Below are positions 23,920-32,143 of a DNA stretch of 39,167 bases, one piece after another; within the stretch, counting starts at the first letter, position 1; every line of letters begins with the position of its first letter. The DNA lies in NCBI GenBank assembly GCA_028698215.1, contig JAQVDY010000015.1:1-39167 (forward strand), in the 5' to 3' direction. The translations under genes and the position numbers were made by a program. Under the pieces are notes generated by a model. It was not told where the DNA came from, ran no database searches, and was given only the letters and a program-made list of their open reading frames with translations. Source of the stretch: Actinomycetota bacterium. Lineage in GTDB: Bacteria; Actinomycetota; Humimicrobiia; Humimicrobiales; Humimicrobiaceae.

Positions 23920-25323
23920 ATGCAAAAAGATTATAAAGGGATTTCAAATATTTCCGGCCCGCTGATGCTGGTAGAAGGAGTAGAAGGCGTTAAATACGGG
24001 GAGCTGGCAGAAATCAGGCTGGCTGACGGCAGCGTTAGGAACGGGCAGGTATTGGAAGTAGAATATGACAAAGCACTGGTTCAGGTATTTGAGGGAACCA
24101 CCGGCATTGATGCCAAGAACACCAAGACCAGATTTTTAGGCAGGGGAATTGAGATGTATCTTTCCCCAGATATATTGGGCAAGATATTTACCGGGCTGGG
24201 CAAACCTAAAACTGACAGCGACCGAATAATACCGGAGAAAAAACTGGACATAAACGGTTCCCCCATAAACCCTTATGCCCGTGATTACCCGGACGAGTTT
24301 ATTCAGACCGGTATTTCTGCCATAGATGGGCTTAACACCTTGGTAAGGGGACAAAAACTGCCTATCTTCTCAGGCTCAGGACTGCCCCATAACAAGATGG
24401 CAGCCCAGATAGCCAGGCAGGCTACAGTTTTGGGCAAACAGGAGGCTTTTGCTGTAGTATTTGTAGCCATGGGAATAACCTTTGAGGAATCAGAATTCTT
24501 CATCCAGGACTTTAAAAAGACAGGCGCCCTTTCCCGTTCAGTGCTGATATTGAACCTGGCTGATGACCCCGCTATTGAAAGACTGGCTACTCCCAAGGTA
24601 GGGCTAACCTGCGCAGAATATTTGGCCTTTGAGAAAAATATGCACGTACTGGTAATCCTTACCGACATGACCAACTATTGTGAAGCCTTAAGGGAAGTAT
24701 CTGCTTCCCGTAAGGAGATACCGGGAAGGCGTGGTTATCCTGGATACCTCTACACTGACCTTTCCACCATTTATGAAAGGGCTGGAAAAATAAAGGGCAA
24801 GGAAGGCTCTATAACCATGATCCCTATCCTTACCATGCCTGAAGATGATAAAACCCATCCCATACCTGACCTGACCGGCTATATTACTGAAGGCCAGATA
24901 ATTCTTTCCCGTTCACTTAACAAGAAAAAAGTATCACCTCCCGTAGATGCCCTCCCCTCCCTTTCCAGGTTAAAAGATAAGGGTATCGGCGAAGGCAAGA
25001 CCAGGGAAGATCATGCTGACATGTTCAACCAGCTGTATGCAGCTTATGCCCGGGGCAAAGAAGTACAGGAACTGGCAGTAATACTGGGAGAGGCAGCCCT
25101 TACTGATATTGATAAGATCTACTATAAATTTGCTGATGAATTTGAGAAAAAATATATCTCTCAGGGAGAATACGATAACAGGACCATAGAGCAGACTTTG
25201 GATTTAGGCTGGCAGCTGCTGTCCATATTCCCCCGGGACAGGCTGAAGAGAATCAGGGATGAATACCTGGATAAATACCTGCCGCGATTTAAAAAAGAAA
25301 AGCAAAAAGAAGAGGTAAGCTGA
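23920..25323 (+). CDS. ntpB: V/A-type ATPase subunit B (regulatory nucleotide-binding)
   Basis: Non-catalytic head subunit. At 467 residues it is family length, with the characteristic degenerate P-loop region [10 protein letters not shown] and the [22 protein letters not shown] signature that lies at the A/B interface. It follows ntpA by 3 bp and shares TGATG with ntpD. Confidence 0.97.
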   Translation: MQKDYKGISNISGPLMLVEGVEGVKYGELAEIRLADGSVRNGQVLEVEYDKALVQVFEGTTGIDAKNTKTRFLGRGIEMYLSPDILGKIFTGLGKPKTDSDRIIPEKKLDINGSPINPYARDYPDEFIQTGISAIDGLNTLVRGQKLPIFSGSGLPHNKMAAQIARQATVLGKQEAFAVVFVAMGITFEESEFFIQDFKKTGALSRSVLILNLADDPAIERLATPKVGLTCAEYLAFEKNMHVLVILTDMTNYCEALREVSASRKEIPGRRGYPGYLYTDLSTIYERAGKIKGKEGSITMIPILTMPEDDKTHPIPDLTGYITEGQIILSRSLNKKKVSPPVDALPSLSRLKDKGIGEGKTREDHADMFNQLYAAYARGKEVQELAVILGEAALTDIDKIYYKFADEFEKKYISQGEYDNRTIEQTLDLGWQLLSIFPRDRLKRIRDEYLDKYLPRFKKEKQKEEVS

Positions 25324-25943
25324 TGCTGGCTAATGTAAGTGCCACCCGGATGGAACTGCTGAGGCTCAAGAATAGGCTAAACCTGGCCCGTAGAGGCCAT
25401 AAACTGCTAAAAGACAAGCAGGATGAGCTTATGCGCCAGCTTTTAGAGATCATAGATGAAGTTAAGGAATCCAGGCTTACCATTGAAAGAGAATTTCAGT
25501 CAATCCTGGCCAGTTTTACCCTGGCTAAAGCCAAAATGGGACCGGGGCAGGCTGAAGAAGCACTGCATTCACCCACTAAAAAAATATCTCTGTCAGTAGA
25601 AAAAAAGAACTTGATGAGCGTAAAGGTTCCCATTTACCAAAGAGAGGTAGAAGGCCAGATTATTCCCTATGGATACCTCAATACCTCAGGGTCCATGGAC
25701 CAGGCCTTGATTAATTTTGACAAATTCCTAGATCAGCTGTTAAACCTGGCTGAAAAAGAAAAAACAGTACAGCTTATGGCAGATGAGATAGAAGAAACCA
25801 GAAGAAGAGTAAACGCCCTGGAATACAAGATGATCCCTGAACTGGCAGAAAGCATTAAATACATAACCATGAAACTGGCTGAAAATGAGCTATCCAACAC
25901 AGTAAGGCTGATGAAACTAAAAGATATTGTTAGAAGCCATTAA
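25323..25943 (+). CDS. ntpD: V/A-type ATPase subunit D (central rotor shaft)
   Basis: Rotor shaft analogous to F-type gamma. The 206 residues form two long helices at the ends (the N-terminal one with LLRLKNRLNLARRGHKLLKDK, the C-terminal one with RRRVNALEYKMIPEL), which pack as the antiparallel coiled coil in the A3B3 head. Last gene of the operon; the E. hirae genes ntpH and ntpJ (a K+ transporter) are absent after it. Confidence 0.95.
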   Translation: MLANVSATRMELLRLKNRLNLARRGHKLLKDKQDELMRQLLEIIDEVKESRLTIEREFQSILASFTLAKAKMGPGQAEEALHSPTKKISLSVEKKNLMSVKVPIYQREVEGQIIPYGYLNTSGSMDQALINFDKFLDQLLNLAEKEKTVQLMADEIEETRRRVNALEYKMIPELAESIKYITMKLAENELSNTVRLMKLKDIVRSH

Positions 25944-26196
25944 GACTGAATACGTTTACTGCTAAAAACCTTTAATTTAACCTTAGGGCACTTCTCTTGC
26001 TTTTAAAAAGCAGCACCAAAACCCTTTTTTAAAACCTTAATAACTTCATATTTTTGGCTAAATCAATCATGTTTATATTGCCAGCCCATTAGGATAGATT
26101 ATTTTTTATAAATGAATGTAGAAGAAAATATGTGGGATAAAAGGGCTGCCAGTTATTTAGAAAACAACACTTAAAAAAGAACTTAAGCAATAAACA

Positions 26197-26228
26197 ATTA
26201 TGCCAAGGGCGAATGCCCTTGGCATAAT
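26197..26228. repeat. 14-bp perfect inverted repeat with GAAT loop
   Basis: ATTATGCCAAGGGC (26197-26210) pairs without mismatch with 26215-26228 around a four-base loop. It is a very stable hairpin in either RNA. No T-run follows on either strand, so it is at most an atypical terminator for ntpD; it could also be a processing or stability element. Confidence 0.7.
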
Positions 26229-26235
26229 AATGTAA

Positions 26236-26263
26236 GTAAGCCTGGTATTAAGAGGCCGCTTAC
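26236..26263. repeat. 6-bp inverted repeat GTAAGC/GCTTAC
   Basis: The arms 26236-26241 and 26258-26263 flank 16 bases. It lies 7 bp after the first hairpin and is weaker than its neighbours. Confidence 0.4.
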
Positions 26264-26264
26264 C

Positions 26265-26296
26265 ATCAACTAGTGAGCAATAACTAACTAGTTGAT
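26265..26296. terminator. 10-bp perfect inverted repeat, possible bidirectional terminator
   Basis: ATCAACTAGT (26265-26274) pairs with 26287-26296 around a 12-base loop. It lies 18 bp downstream of the surface-protein stop. On the plus strand a loosely T-rich stretch follows (26298-26314). The stem is AT-rich, so terminator function is uncertain. Confidence 0.4.
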
Positions 26297-26313
26297 ATCT
26301 TCATAATTTTATT

Positions 26314-27513
26314 CTATACCTTACTTCTTCTTACCAGCTTATAGGTCAATAACGATGCACCCAAGGCTAGGGCTGCAAAGCCTAATAATAAAAAGGCTGT
26401 ATCCATTCCGGTATAAGGCAGCTCTTCACTTACTCCCAGGACTTCTACTGCTGCCTCTTCAGTTATACCTGCCACCTCAGTCTGGCCAATGATACCAAAG
26501 TCAACATATATGGTATGATCGGCTTTTACATTAGTGAAGGCAAAGCTTTCTACTGCCCCTACCGATACTCCATCTACCATTACGTCAGATATTTCATAAC
26601 CATCATCGGGGTCCATCATATAGGTTTTACTGGCCCCTTCTGCTACTGTAGTTACTCCTTCATCAGTGATGGAGCCGCCGCTGCCCCTGGAAGCAGTAAT
26701 ATTGTAGTCCATTATTCCAGCTACGGTAACTACTGTGGTAGTAGTAGTAGTAGTTGGAGCGGTTACCACTACCTTAGCACTATCTTCATCTGTAACATAG
26801 TTCCCATTAGAGCCATTGACAACTTTAAATGCCAAAGTGTTGATACAGTAAAATCCCTTGACAGATACAGTGTTGGTAAGCTCGCCTATATCTTCTGTTT
26901 TTACCACATAGGTTGGTTTAGGGTCCAAAGTCATTGAAGCCCCTTGGGCAAGTGGGCCTACACTTTGATCTACCAACCCTAACATAAGGTCAGTTAAAGT
27001 CACATCATTAAAATCAACATTTCCCGTATTCTCAACAGTTATAGTATAGGAAATAGTATTGCCAGGATTAGCTGCAGTGGGATCAGCGGTTTTAGTAACA
27101 TTTATAGCCGGTGCCTTTATAAAAACTTCCGCAGTGACAGAATCTGATACTTCATGAGGTTCTGCAGACCGGGTCCCGGTTACAGTAGCTTCATTAACCA
27201 AATTACCCGCATAGTCATTAGGTACAATATAAGTATATTGATTTGTCCAAAATCCACCGGCGCTAATGTTAGGTAGGGCTACTTCACTAAGCCCAAGCAT
27301 TGTATCTGTAAGCTTTACGTTAGTAAGAGGATAAAACCCAGCCCAATCAATTCTAATTGTATAGGTTATAGTGTCGCCAGGGTAAGCTTCAGATAAATCT
27401 GCCGTCTTGGTAATAACAGGTTCTGCTGGCCCTGATGTCGCAAACACCGCTGTAGGCAAGCTAAACATAACCACTACCGCCACCATTAAGCCTATAATTA
27501 ATAACTTTTTCAC
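26314..27513 (-). CDS. LPYTG-anchored DUF11-repeat surface protein
   Basis: A 399-residue secreted wall-anchored protein. It has a signal peptide (about 1-26, likely cut near VFA), two DUF11 repeats (about 31-134 and 135-255, each starting with a xTKTAD motif and a PGxTIxYTI core), and a six-residue Thr linker. A divergent InlB/Flg_new-type beta repeat follows (about 274-343, GGSITDEG ... GYEISDVMVDG). The C-terminus is a sortase signal: LPYTG (365-369), a hydrophobic segment and RRSKV. The function is probably adhesive or structural. No sortase gene is in the window. The GTG start at 27513 has AGGGAG 6 nt upstream. It is expressed behind an unusual leader, listed separately. Confidence 0.92.
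   Translation of the reverse strand: MKKLLIIGLMVAVVVMFSLPTAVFATSGPAEPVITKTADLSEAYPGDTITYTIRIDWAGFYPLTNVKLTDTMLGLSEVALPNISAGGFWTNQYTYIVPNDYAGNLVNEATVTGTRSAEPHEVSDSVTAEVFIKAPAINVTKTADPTAANPGNTISYTITVENTGNVDFNDVTLTDLMLGLVDQSVGPLAQGASMTLDPKPTYVVKTEDIGELTNTVSVKGFYCINTLAFKVVNGSNGNYVTDEDSAKVVVTAPTTTTTTTVVTVAGIMDYNITASRGSGGSITDEGVTTVAEGASKTYMMDPDDGYEISDVMVDGVSVGAVESFAFTNVKADHTIYVDFGIIGQTEVAGITEEAAVEVLGVSEELPYTGMDTAFLLLGFAALALGASLLTYKLVRRSKV
26738..26752 (+). repeat. Five GTA triplets (poly-Thr codon tract)
   Basis: On the coding (minus) strand this is an ACT/TAC-phase triplet run encoding part of the Thr linker of the surface protein. Changes in copy number would stay in frame and only alter linker length. 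Confidence 0.6.
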
Positions 27514-27689
27514 AATTCACTCCCTCTCTCTTGTATGATTATTATCTATATAAATAAAAAACCGTCCAATTTCGTTCGAAATTAGCCGGTTTCGCCATTA
27601 GCTCCACTTTCCCTAGCGCCCACTTGTGAGGGATAAGCTTCTCCGCTACTGCCTACATATTTAATTTTCCAAGATTATTAAACTTATAT
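27514..27689 (-). ncRNA. Structured leader or small RNA upstream of the surface-protein gene
   Basis: Between the predicted transcription start (about 27689) and the GTG at 27513 lies a ~175-nt leader containing a strong intrinsic terminator (27555-27591). About 100 nt precede that terminator. They contain TAGCG, which can pair with CGCTA inside the leader or, with one bulged base, with CCGGCTA in the terminator's 5' arm; that would be the mutually exclusive pairing of an attenuator. Alternatively the terminated ~130-nt transcript is an independent small RNA, and the gene uses a weak promoter at about 27574-27546 (TTGGAC, 17 bp, GATAAT). I could not match it to any riboswitch class I know. 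Confidence 0.5.
27555..27591 (-). terminator. Intrinsic terminator inside the leader
   Basis: On the minus strand AACCG-gct-AATTTC-gaac-GAAATT-gga-CGGTT (27591 to 27560) forms an 11-bp stem with one 3x3 internal loop, and a run of T residues follows through 27556. It lies 47 nt before the GTG start, so it must be bypassed for the surface protein to be made from the upstream promoter. Confidence 0.7.
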
Positions 27690-27695
27690 AAGACA

Positions 27696-27723
27696 ATTAT
27701 AATAAATTTAATCATTTAGTCAA
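27696..27723 (-). promoter_or_regulatory. Strong sigma70-type promoter for the leader and surface protein
   Basis: TTGACT (27723-27718) and a perfect TATAAT (27701-27696) with a 16-bp spacer, reading on the minus strand. It is the best consensus match in the window. Confidence 0.7.
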
Positions 27724-27815
27724 CTATTTTTAATTTAATGCAAAAATTCTTCCCAACCCTGCCCTTTTATCCCCATAATTTACTCCCAGCCCTATAACCC
27801 CTTCCCCATTACTGA

Positions 27816-27821
27816 TATAAT
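27816..27821 (+). promoter_or_regulatory. -10 element giving a possibly leaderless tsaC transcript
   Basis: A perfect TATAAT ends 7 bp before the ATG at 27829, so transcription would begin at or next to the start codon. There is no SD site between them and no good -35 hexamer. Confidence 0.4.
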
Positions 27822-27828
27822 CTTATGC

Positions 27829-28479
27829 ATGGAAATATTAACCATTAAAAGCTTAGATGATGCTAATCAACTAGCAATTAACCAGGCCGCTAATGCCTTA
27901 TGTCATGGCCAGGTAATAATACTTCCCACCGCCACCCTGTACGGCCTTAGCTGCCTCTATGATAACCAGGCAGCCCTAAACCAAATCTATAAGCTCAAGC
28001 AAAGGAAAACATCAATGCCCCTTATCATATTGTTTTCCAAACCTAAACAGCTAGAGGTCCTAATTCAGCCTCCTCTGCCTGCTGTCAAAAAGCTTATGGA
28101 CCAATTCTGGTTTTCATCCCATCCGCAGCCGTTAACCATGATACTTAACAAAAAAAGCGGCCTACCGGATTATATTACTGCCTCCAGTCCCCATATCGCC
28201 CTGCGCTATGCCGGATCCAGGTTCTTAAACCAGCTTATCAGCCTTACTGGTCCCCTAACCTCTACCAGCGCCACCCTGTCCGGGCAAAAAGCCTATCCTG
28301 ATTTGCCGGCTAAGATTCCGAAACAAATAAGGGAGGAAGTAAGTCTTATTATAGAATCCCAACAAAAACTGGGGGGCAGGGAATCTACCATTATAGACCT
28401 GACCGGTACCCATCCCTCCTTGGTAAGGGAAGGGGCATTAGACTATAATGCTATAATAAAGGCTATAGGTAAGAGCTAA
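27829..28479 (+). CDS. tsaC: L-threonylcarbamoyladenylate synthase (Sua5/YrdC/YwlC family)
   Basis: Makes threonylcarbamoyl-AMP from threonine, bicarbonate and ATP, the first step of the t6A37 modification of tRNAs reading ANN codons. The 216 residues contain the YrdC fold with the PTATLYGLSC motif (usual PTETVYGL; here Ala for Glu), KLKQRKTSMPL and the SATLSG segment. It lacks the extra Sua5 C-terminal domain. First gene of tsaC-ywlE-rpiB-glyA, an order close to the Bacillus ywlC-ywlG-glyA region. It ends in TAATG with the next gene. Confidence 0.9.
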   Translation: MEILTIKSLDDANQLAINQAANALCHGQVIILPTATLYGLSCLYDNQAALNQIYKLKQRKTSMPLIILFSKPKQLEVLIQPPLPAVKKLMDQFWFSSHPQPLTMILNKKSGLPDYITASSPHIALRYAGSRFLNQLISLTGPLTSTSATLSGQKAYPDLPAKIPKQIREEVSLIIESQQKLGGRESTIIDLTGTHPSLVREGALDYNAIIKAIGKS

Positions 28480-29138
28480 TGGGATTAAAAGGTCAATTAA
28501 ATATTACTTATGTATGCAGCGGTAATACCTGCAGAAGCTATATGGCCGAAGCCATTAGCAAACACCTGTTAGAAAGCGAATACCTAAAGAACCGCAAAAC
28601 AACCCTGTCTAAAATCAACATAAGCAGCTCCGGCACCTTTACCATTTTAAAAACAATACCAAAAAGCTCTAAGATAGCCCTGGACAAGATAGGAGTACCG
28701 GCCATAGAATCCAACCCTTCCCCTGTAGACGGCAACCAGCTTAGAAACTCCGACCTGGTGCTAACCATGGCTGATACCCATAGGAGCGCTATCATTAAAA
28801 ATTTTAAAAATATTGACCAGAAAAAAATCTACACCCTGCTGGAACTGTCCAACTTAATCCTTTACCTGGAATCAGAAAAGATATACAGGGTAAGGCCCAA
28901 GTACCAGTTAAATACCCCCAAGCCCAGAACCCTGCAGGACCTAAAAAACAAAATATACGTGCTCAAACATATAAACCGGGAGATCCTGCTTACTACCGAC
29001 CAACTGGATATACAGGATCCCTTCGGCAGATCAGCAGCCACATACTTGCAGGTTGCAAAAAAAATAAAGGATAATATAATTATTGTTTTTAATTATCTTT
29101 TTGATACTAAATTAAACAGGGGGAAACAAGACGGGTGA
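28479..29138 (+). CDS. Low-molecular-weight phosphatase, YwlE-like (protein-arginine phosphatase candidate)
   Basis: The active site CX5R reads C13-S-G-N-T17-C-R19-S, and the general acid lies in DPFG (D180). Most low-molecular-weight tyrosine phosphatases have Ile or Leu where T17 sits; Thr is the residue that gives Bacillus YwlE its phosphoarginine preference. The gene order next to tsaC and rpiB is also that of ywlE. At 219 residues it is longer than the usual 150, with an extra basic segment at about 125-170 before the acid loop and a hydrophobic C-terminal helix. No McsB-type arginine kinase is in the window, so the substrate is inferred. Confidence 0.82.
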   Translation: MGLKGQLNITYVCSGNTCRSYMAEAISKHLLESEYLKNRKTTLSKINISSSGTFTILKTIPKSSKIALDKIGVPAIESNPSPVDGNQLRNSDLVLTMADTHRSAIIKNFKNIDQKKIYTLLELSNLILYLESEKIYRVRPKYQLNTPKPRTLQDLKNKIYVLKHINREILLTTDQLDIQDPFGRSAATYLQVAKKIKDNIIIVFNYLFDTKLNRGKQDG

Positions 29139-29599
29139 AAATAGTTATTGGGTCTGATCATGCTGGCACTCAACTAAAATCATACCTGGTGGATATAGCC
29201 CAAAAGCTGGGACATCAGGTAAATGATATCGGTACTTTCGGAAGCCAGAGTGCAGATTATCCAGATATTGCCTATACCGCGGCCTGCCAGGTAACCACAG
29301 GACTGGCAGATACAGCCGTCCTTATATGCGGCACCGGTATAGGAATGAGCCTGGCTGCCAATAAGGTAAAAGGCATAAGGGCTGCTGTATGCTGGAATCA
29401 GCAGACGGCAGAGCTGGCCAGGAAACATAATGATGCCAACATATTATGCCTGGGAGCCAGAATAATGGGCAAACAGGCCTGTAAAAAAATAATGGAAACC
29501 TTCCTTTCTGCTGTACCCAGCAGCCAGGACAGGCACGGCCGGAGGGTAGCCAAAATAATGAATATTGAAGAAAGGATTTGCACTGGTGAAGACAAATAA
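29135..29599 (+). CDS. rpiB: Ribose-5-phosphate isomerase B
   Basis: Interconverts ribose-5-phosphate and ribulose-5-phosphate. The 154 residues have the RpiB/LacAB signatures: SDHAG (7-11), the catalytic C65 in ICGTGIGMSLAANK, and the CWNQQTAELARKHNDANILCLGAR block. The GTG start overlaps the preceding stop by 4 bp; a G-rich SD lies upstream. The conserved cysteine favours RpiB over the galactose isomerase subunits. Confidence 0.95.
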   Translation: MKIVIGSDHAGTQLKSYLVDIAQKLGHQVNDIGTFGSQSADYPDIAYTAACQVTTGLADTAVLICGTGIGMSLAANKVKGIRAAVCWNQQTAELARKHNDANILCLGARIMGKQACKKIMETFLSAVPSSQDRHGRRVAKIMNIEERICTGEDK

Positions 29600-30842
29600 C
29601 CATACTACAAACCAACAAGCCGATGAAGAGATTAGGGCCATAATAGCCAAAGAGCTAAAAAGGCAGCAATCCAAACTGCTGCTCATTGCTTCTGAAAACT
29701 TTGCCTCCCAGGAGGTAATTAAGACCATGGGTTCCGTGCTTACCAACAAATACGCGGAAGGATACCCCCAGAAGAGGTATTATGGCGGATGTGAATATGT
29801 AGACGAAGCTGAACAGCTGGCCATAGACCGGGGGATGGAACTGTTTGGGTCTGAATACATTAATGTACAGCCCCATAGCGGGGTTAACGCCAATACCGCT
29901 GTTTTTTTAGCCATACTGAAACCGGGAGACAAGATATTGAGCATGAACCTGATGGACGGGGGCCATCTTTCCCATGGCCAGAGCCACAACCTGTCCGGTA
30001 AATACTTTGACATATACAACTACAGCCTGGATCCCGAAACAGAATTAATAGACTACGACCAGGTAATGGAGACCGCCCAGAAAGTAAAGCCCAAACTTAT
30101 AATATGCGGGGCCAGCTCCTATTCCCGGATCATAGATTTTAAAAAGTTTAGAAATATTGCCGACCAGGTAGGGGCTTATCTCATGGCAGATATAGCCCAT
30201 ATTGCCGGGTTAATAGTTGGAGGGGTACACCCCACCTCAGTAGGCCTGGCCGACTTTACAACCGGTACCACCCATAAGACCCTCAGAGGGCCCCGGGGAG
30301 GCATGATTATATCCAGCCAAGAATATGCTTCCATGTTAAACTCTGCCGTATTTCCCGGTATACAGGGAGGGCCCCTGATGCATGTAATAGCAGCAAAAGC
30401 GGTGTGCTTTAGGGAAGCATTGTCTGATTCTTTTAAGCAGTATGCCCAAAACATAGTAAATAACTGTAAAACCCTGTGCAGCCACCTGCAGGAAGAGGGA
30501 TTCAGGATAGTATCCGGCGGTACTGACAACCACCTGTTTTTAGTAGACCTCTCTGATAAGGGCATCACCGGTTTTGATGCTACCGGAGCCCTGGGGTCCT
30601 GCGGTATTGTTATTAACAAGAACCTCATACCCTATGATAAAAAGAGCCCGGTTATAACCAGCGGTATCAGGATTGGCACCGCCGCTGTTACCACCCAGGG
30701 AATGGGCCCGGAACAGATGCATCAAATAGGAGATATAATATCCTATATACTGCATAATATGGATAATCAGGCCAAGCTGGCCCAGGCTAAGAAAAAAGTG
30801 GAAGACTTAATCAGCCAGTTTCCCATATACCAGGATTTTTAA
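29586..30842 (+). CDS. glyA: Serine hydroxymethyltransferase
   Basis: PLP enzyme converting serine plus tetrahydrofolate to glycine plus methylene-THF, the donor used by ThyX in this window. About 418 residues, full length. The PLP lysine is in TTGTTHKTLRGPRGG, and ENFAS and the YAEGYP(Q)KRYYGG segment are conserved. I choose the GTG at 29586, 9 nt after AAGGA; a TTG at 29565 would add seven residues. The start overlaps rpiB by 14 bp. The stop overlaps the convergent transporter gene by 4 bp. Confidence 0.97.
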   Translation: MKTNNHTTNQQADEEIRAIIAKELKRQQSKLLLIASENFASQEVIKTMGSVLTNKYAEGYPQKRYYGGCEYVDEAEQLAIDRGMELFGSEYINVQPHSGVNANTAVFLAILKPGDKILSMNLMDGGHLSHGQSHNLSGKYFDIYNYSLDPETELIDYDQVMETAQKVKPKLIICGASSYSRIIDFKKFRNIADQVGAYLMADIAHIAGLIVGGVHPTSVGLADFTTGTTHKTLRGPRGGMIISSQEYASMLNSAVFPGIQGGPLMHVIAAKAVCFREALSDSFKQYAQNIVNNCKTLCSHLQEEGFRIVSGGTDNHLFLVDLSDKGITGFDATGALGSCGIVINKNLIPYDKKSPVITSGIRIGTAAVTTQGMGPEQMHQIGDIISYILHNMDNQAKLAQAKKKVEDLISQFPIYQDF

Positions 30843-32143
30843 TAGAAGCCTATTAAAAACTTAACAAAGATGCCCAGGTTGGTTATGACCAGGGATATGA
30901 TAGTGGCCGGTACCGCCAGTTTAAGCCATTTTTTCCAGCCGATGGAAAGACCTCTTTTTTCCATGGAAGTATAAGCCACCACATTAGCTGAAGCCCCTAT
31001 AGGGGTAAAATTGCCCCCTATGTCTGCACCCAGTGATACTGCCCACACCAATATGGACAGGGCAGGAACCCCGGCAAATTTTACCAGGTTTTCCAAAACA
31101 TAAGCCATGGACAGGGCAAAAGGAACATTGTCAATAACCCCGCTGGCTACCCCTGAACCCCAGACCAGTGCTGCCAGCAGCCCTAAGTCCTTGCCCCCAA
31201 ACATATCTATAAGGCCGCTGGCCACTCTTTCTATTACCCCTGTAGCCTCCAAACCACCCACCACTATGAACAAGCCCATAAAGAACAATATAATGTCATA
31301 ATCCACCTTCTCGATTACCCTTTCAGCCCTGTCTCCCAGGGCAATAAGCATAATAAAGGCAGGAATCATGGCGGCTAGGGGCACAGTAAGGGGGATATGA
31401 AGATAAGTTTCAATATAGGTGTGGGTAATAAGGAAAAATATGGCGGTAAAGAAAGCAGCCAGGGATATCTTTAACTGTTTGATATCTTCTATGGCCTCCC
31501 GGGGATCCATCTGGGCTATTTCGCTTATGGCCACCTCTTCAGTAGGAACCAGTTCTTTCCTGCTTACCAGATAACAGAACAGCAGGGTTGCCCCGCCGGC
31601 TAGAATGGCTATAGGCCCGTTATTTATGACAAAATCATTGAAATAGAATCCCAGCTTCAGGCCCAGTATAACATTGGGCGGATCCCCTACCAGGGTAGCC
31701 GAACCCCCAATATTGGCCAATAGCACTTCGGTGATAATCATGGAAGTAGGGTTTATCTTAAGCATCTTACACAACTCATAGGTAAGGGCAGCAAAAAACA
31801 GCATTACTGTTATGGAATCCATAAAGGCAGAGAGCACGCCGGTCAGGATCGGAAAGAAAATAAATATCTTGGTGGGTGAGTACTGGAGCAATTTAGCCAA
31901 TTTTAAGGCCAGCACATTAAAGAAACCGGCATCAGATAAGGCAGCTACAATAAGAAACATTCCAAACAGCAGCCCCAATGTTTCCCAGCTGATAAAATCA
32001 ATAGCCTGGCTTAAATCAAAAACTTTAAACAGAAGCAGAAAAAGAGCTCCCAAAAAAGCTACTACTGTACGGTTTACTTTCTCGGAAGCTATGGCAATAT
32101 AGGTCAGGATAAATATTACTACTGCTACTACAGTGATGTTCAC
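30839..32143 (-). CDS. ArsB/NhaD-superfamily transporter (SLC13-like permease)
   Basis: A 434-residue membrane protein with about 11-12 helices and the ion-transporter-superfamily signatures: SWETLGLLFGMFLIV near the N-terminus, the NIGGSATLVGDPPN hairpin, and a related late motif, SLGADIGGNFTPIGASANV. This twofold repeat is typical of ArsB, NhaD and the citrate/dicarboxylate carriers. Substrate (arsenite, Na+/H+ or an organic anion) cannot be decided; no arsR or arsC is nearby, and a Na+/H+ antiporter would fit a cell with H+ and Na+ ATPases (inference). GTG start with a GGGAGG SD. It overlaps prmC by 4 bp. Confidence 0.85.
   Translation of the reverse strand: MNITVVAVVIFILTYIAIASEKVNRTVVAFLGALFLLLFKVFDLSQAIDFISWETLGLLFGMFLIVAALSDAGFFNVLALKLAKLLQYSPTKIFIFFPILTGVLSAFMDSITVMLFFAALTYELCKMLKINPTSMIITEVLLANIGGSATLVGDPPNVILGLKLGFYFNDFVINNGPIAILAGGATLLFCYLVSRKELVPTEEVAISEIAQMDPREAIEDIKQLKISLAAFFTAIFFLITHTYIETYLHIPLTVPLAAMIPAFIMLIALGDRAERVIEKVDYDIILFFMGLFIVVGGLEATGVIERVASGLIDMFGGKDLGLLAALVWGSGVASGVIDNVPFALSMAYVLENLVKFAGVPALSILVWAVSLGADIGGNFTPIGASANVVAYTSMEKRGLSIGWKKWLKLAVPATIISLVITNLGIFVKFLIGFY

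Larger units (their letters stand above)
25944..26313. other. 370-bp non-coding gap between convergent genes
   Basis: AT-rich, with no convincing open frame or RNA gene in the first 250 bp. The last 100 bp hold three consecutive inverted repeats, listed separately. The flanking genes ntpD and the surface-protein gene converge here, so this is where both transcripts should end. Confidence 0.6.

Noticed and set aside
26515-26937. 140-residue plus-strand frame opposite the surface-protein gene
   Set aside because: The Ser/Gly/Tyr-rich composition is what the reverse of a Thr/Val-rich repeat protein gives; no start signals.
27560-27690. Class I c-di-GMP riboswitch before the surface-protein gene
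   Set aside because: A GGCGAAACC string followed by a hairpin resembles the start of that aptamer, but the required GGGACGCAAAGCC and later conserved blocks are absent, and the hairpin is the terminator itself.
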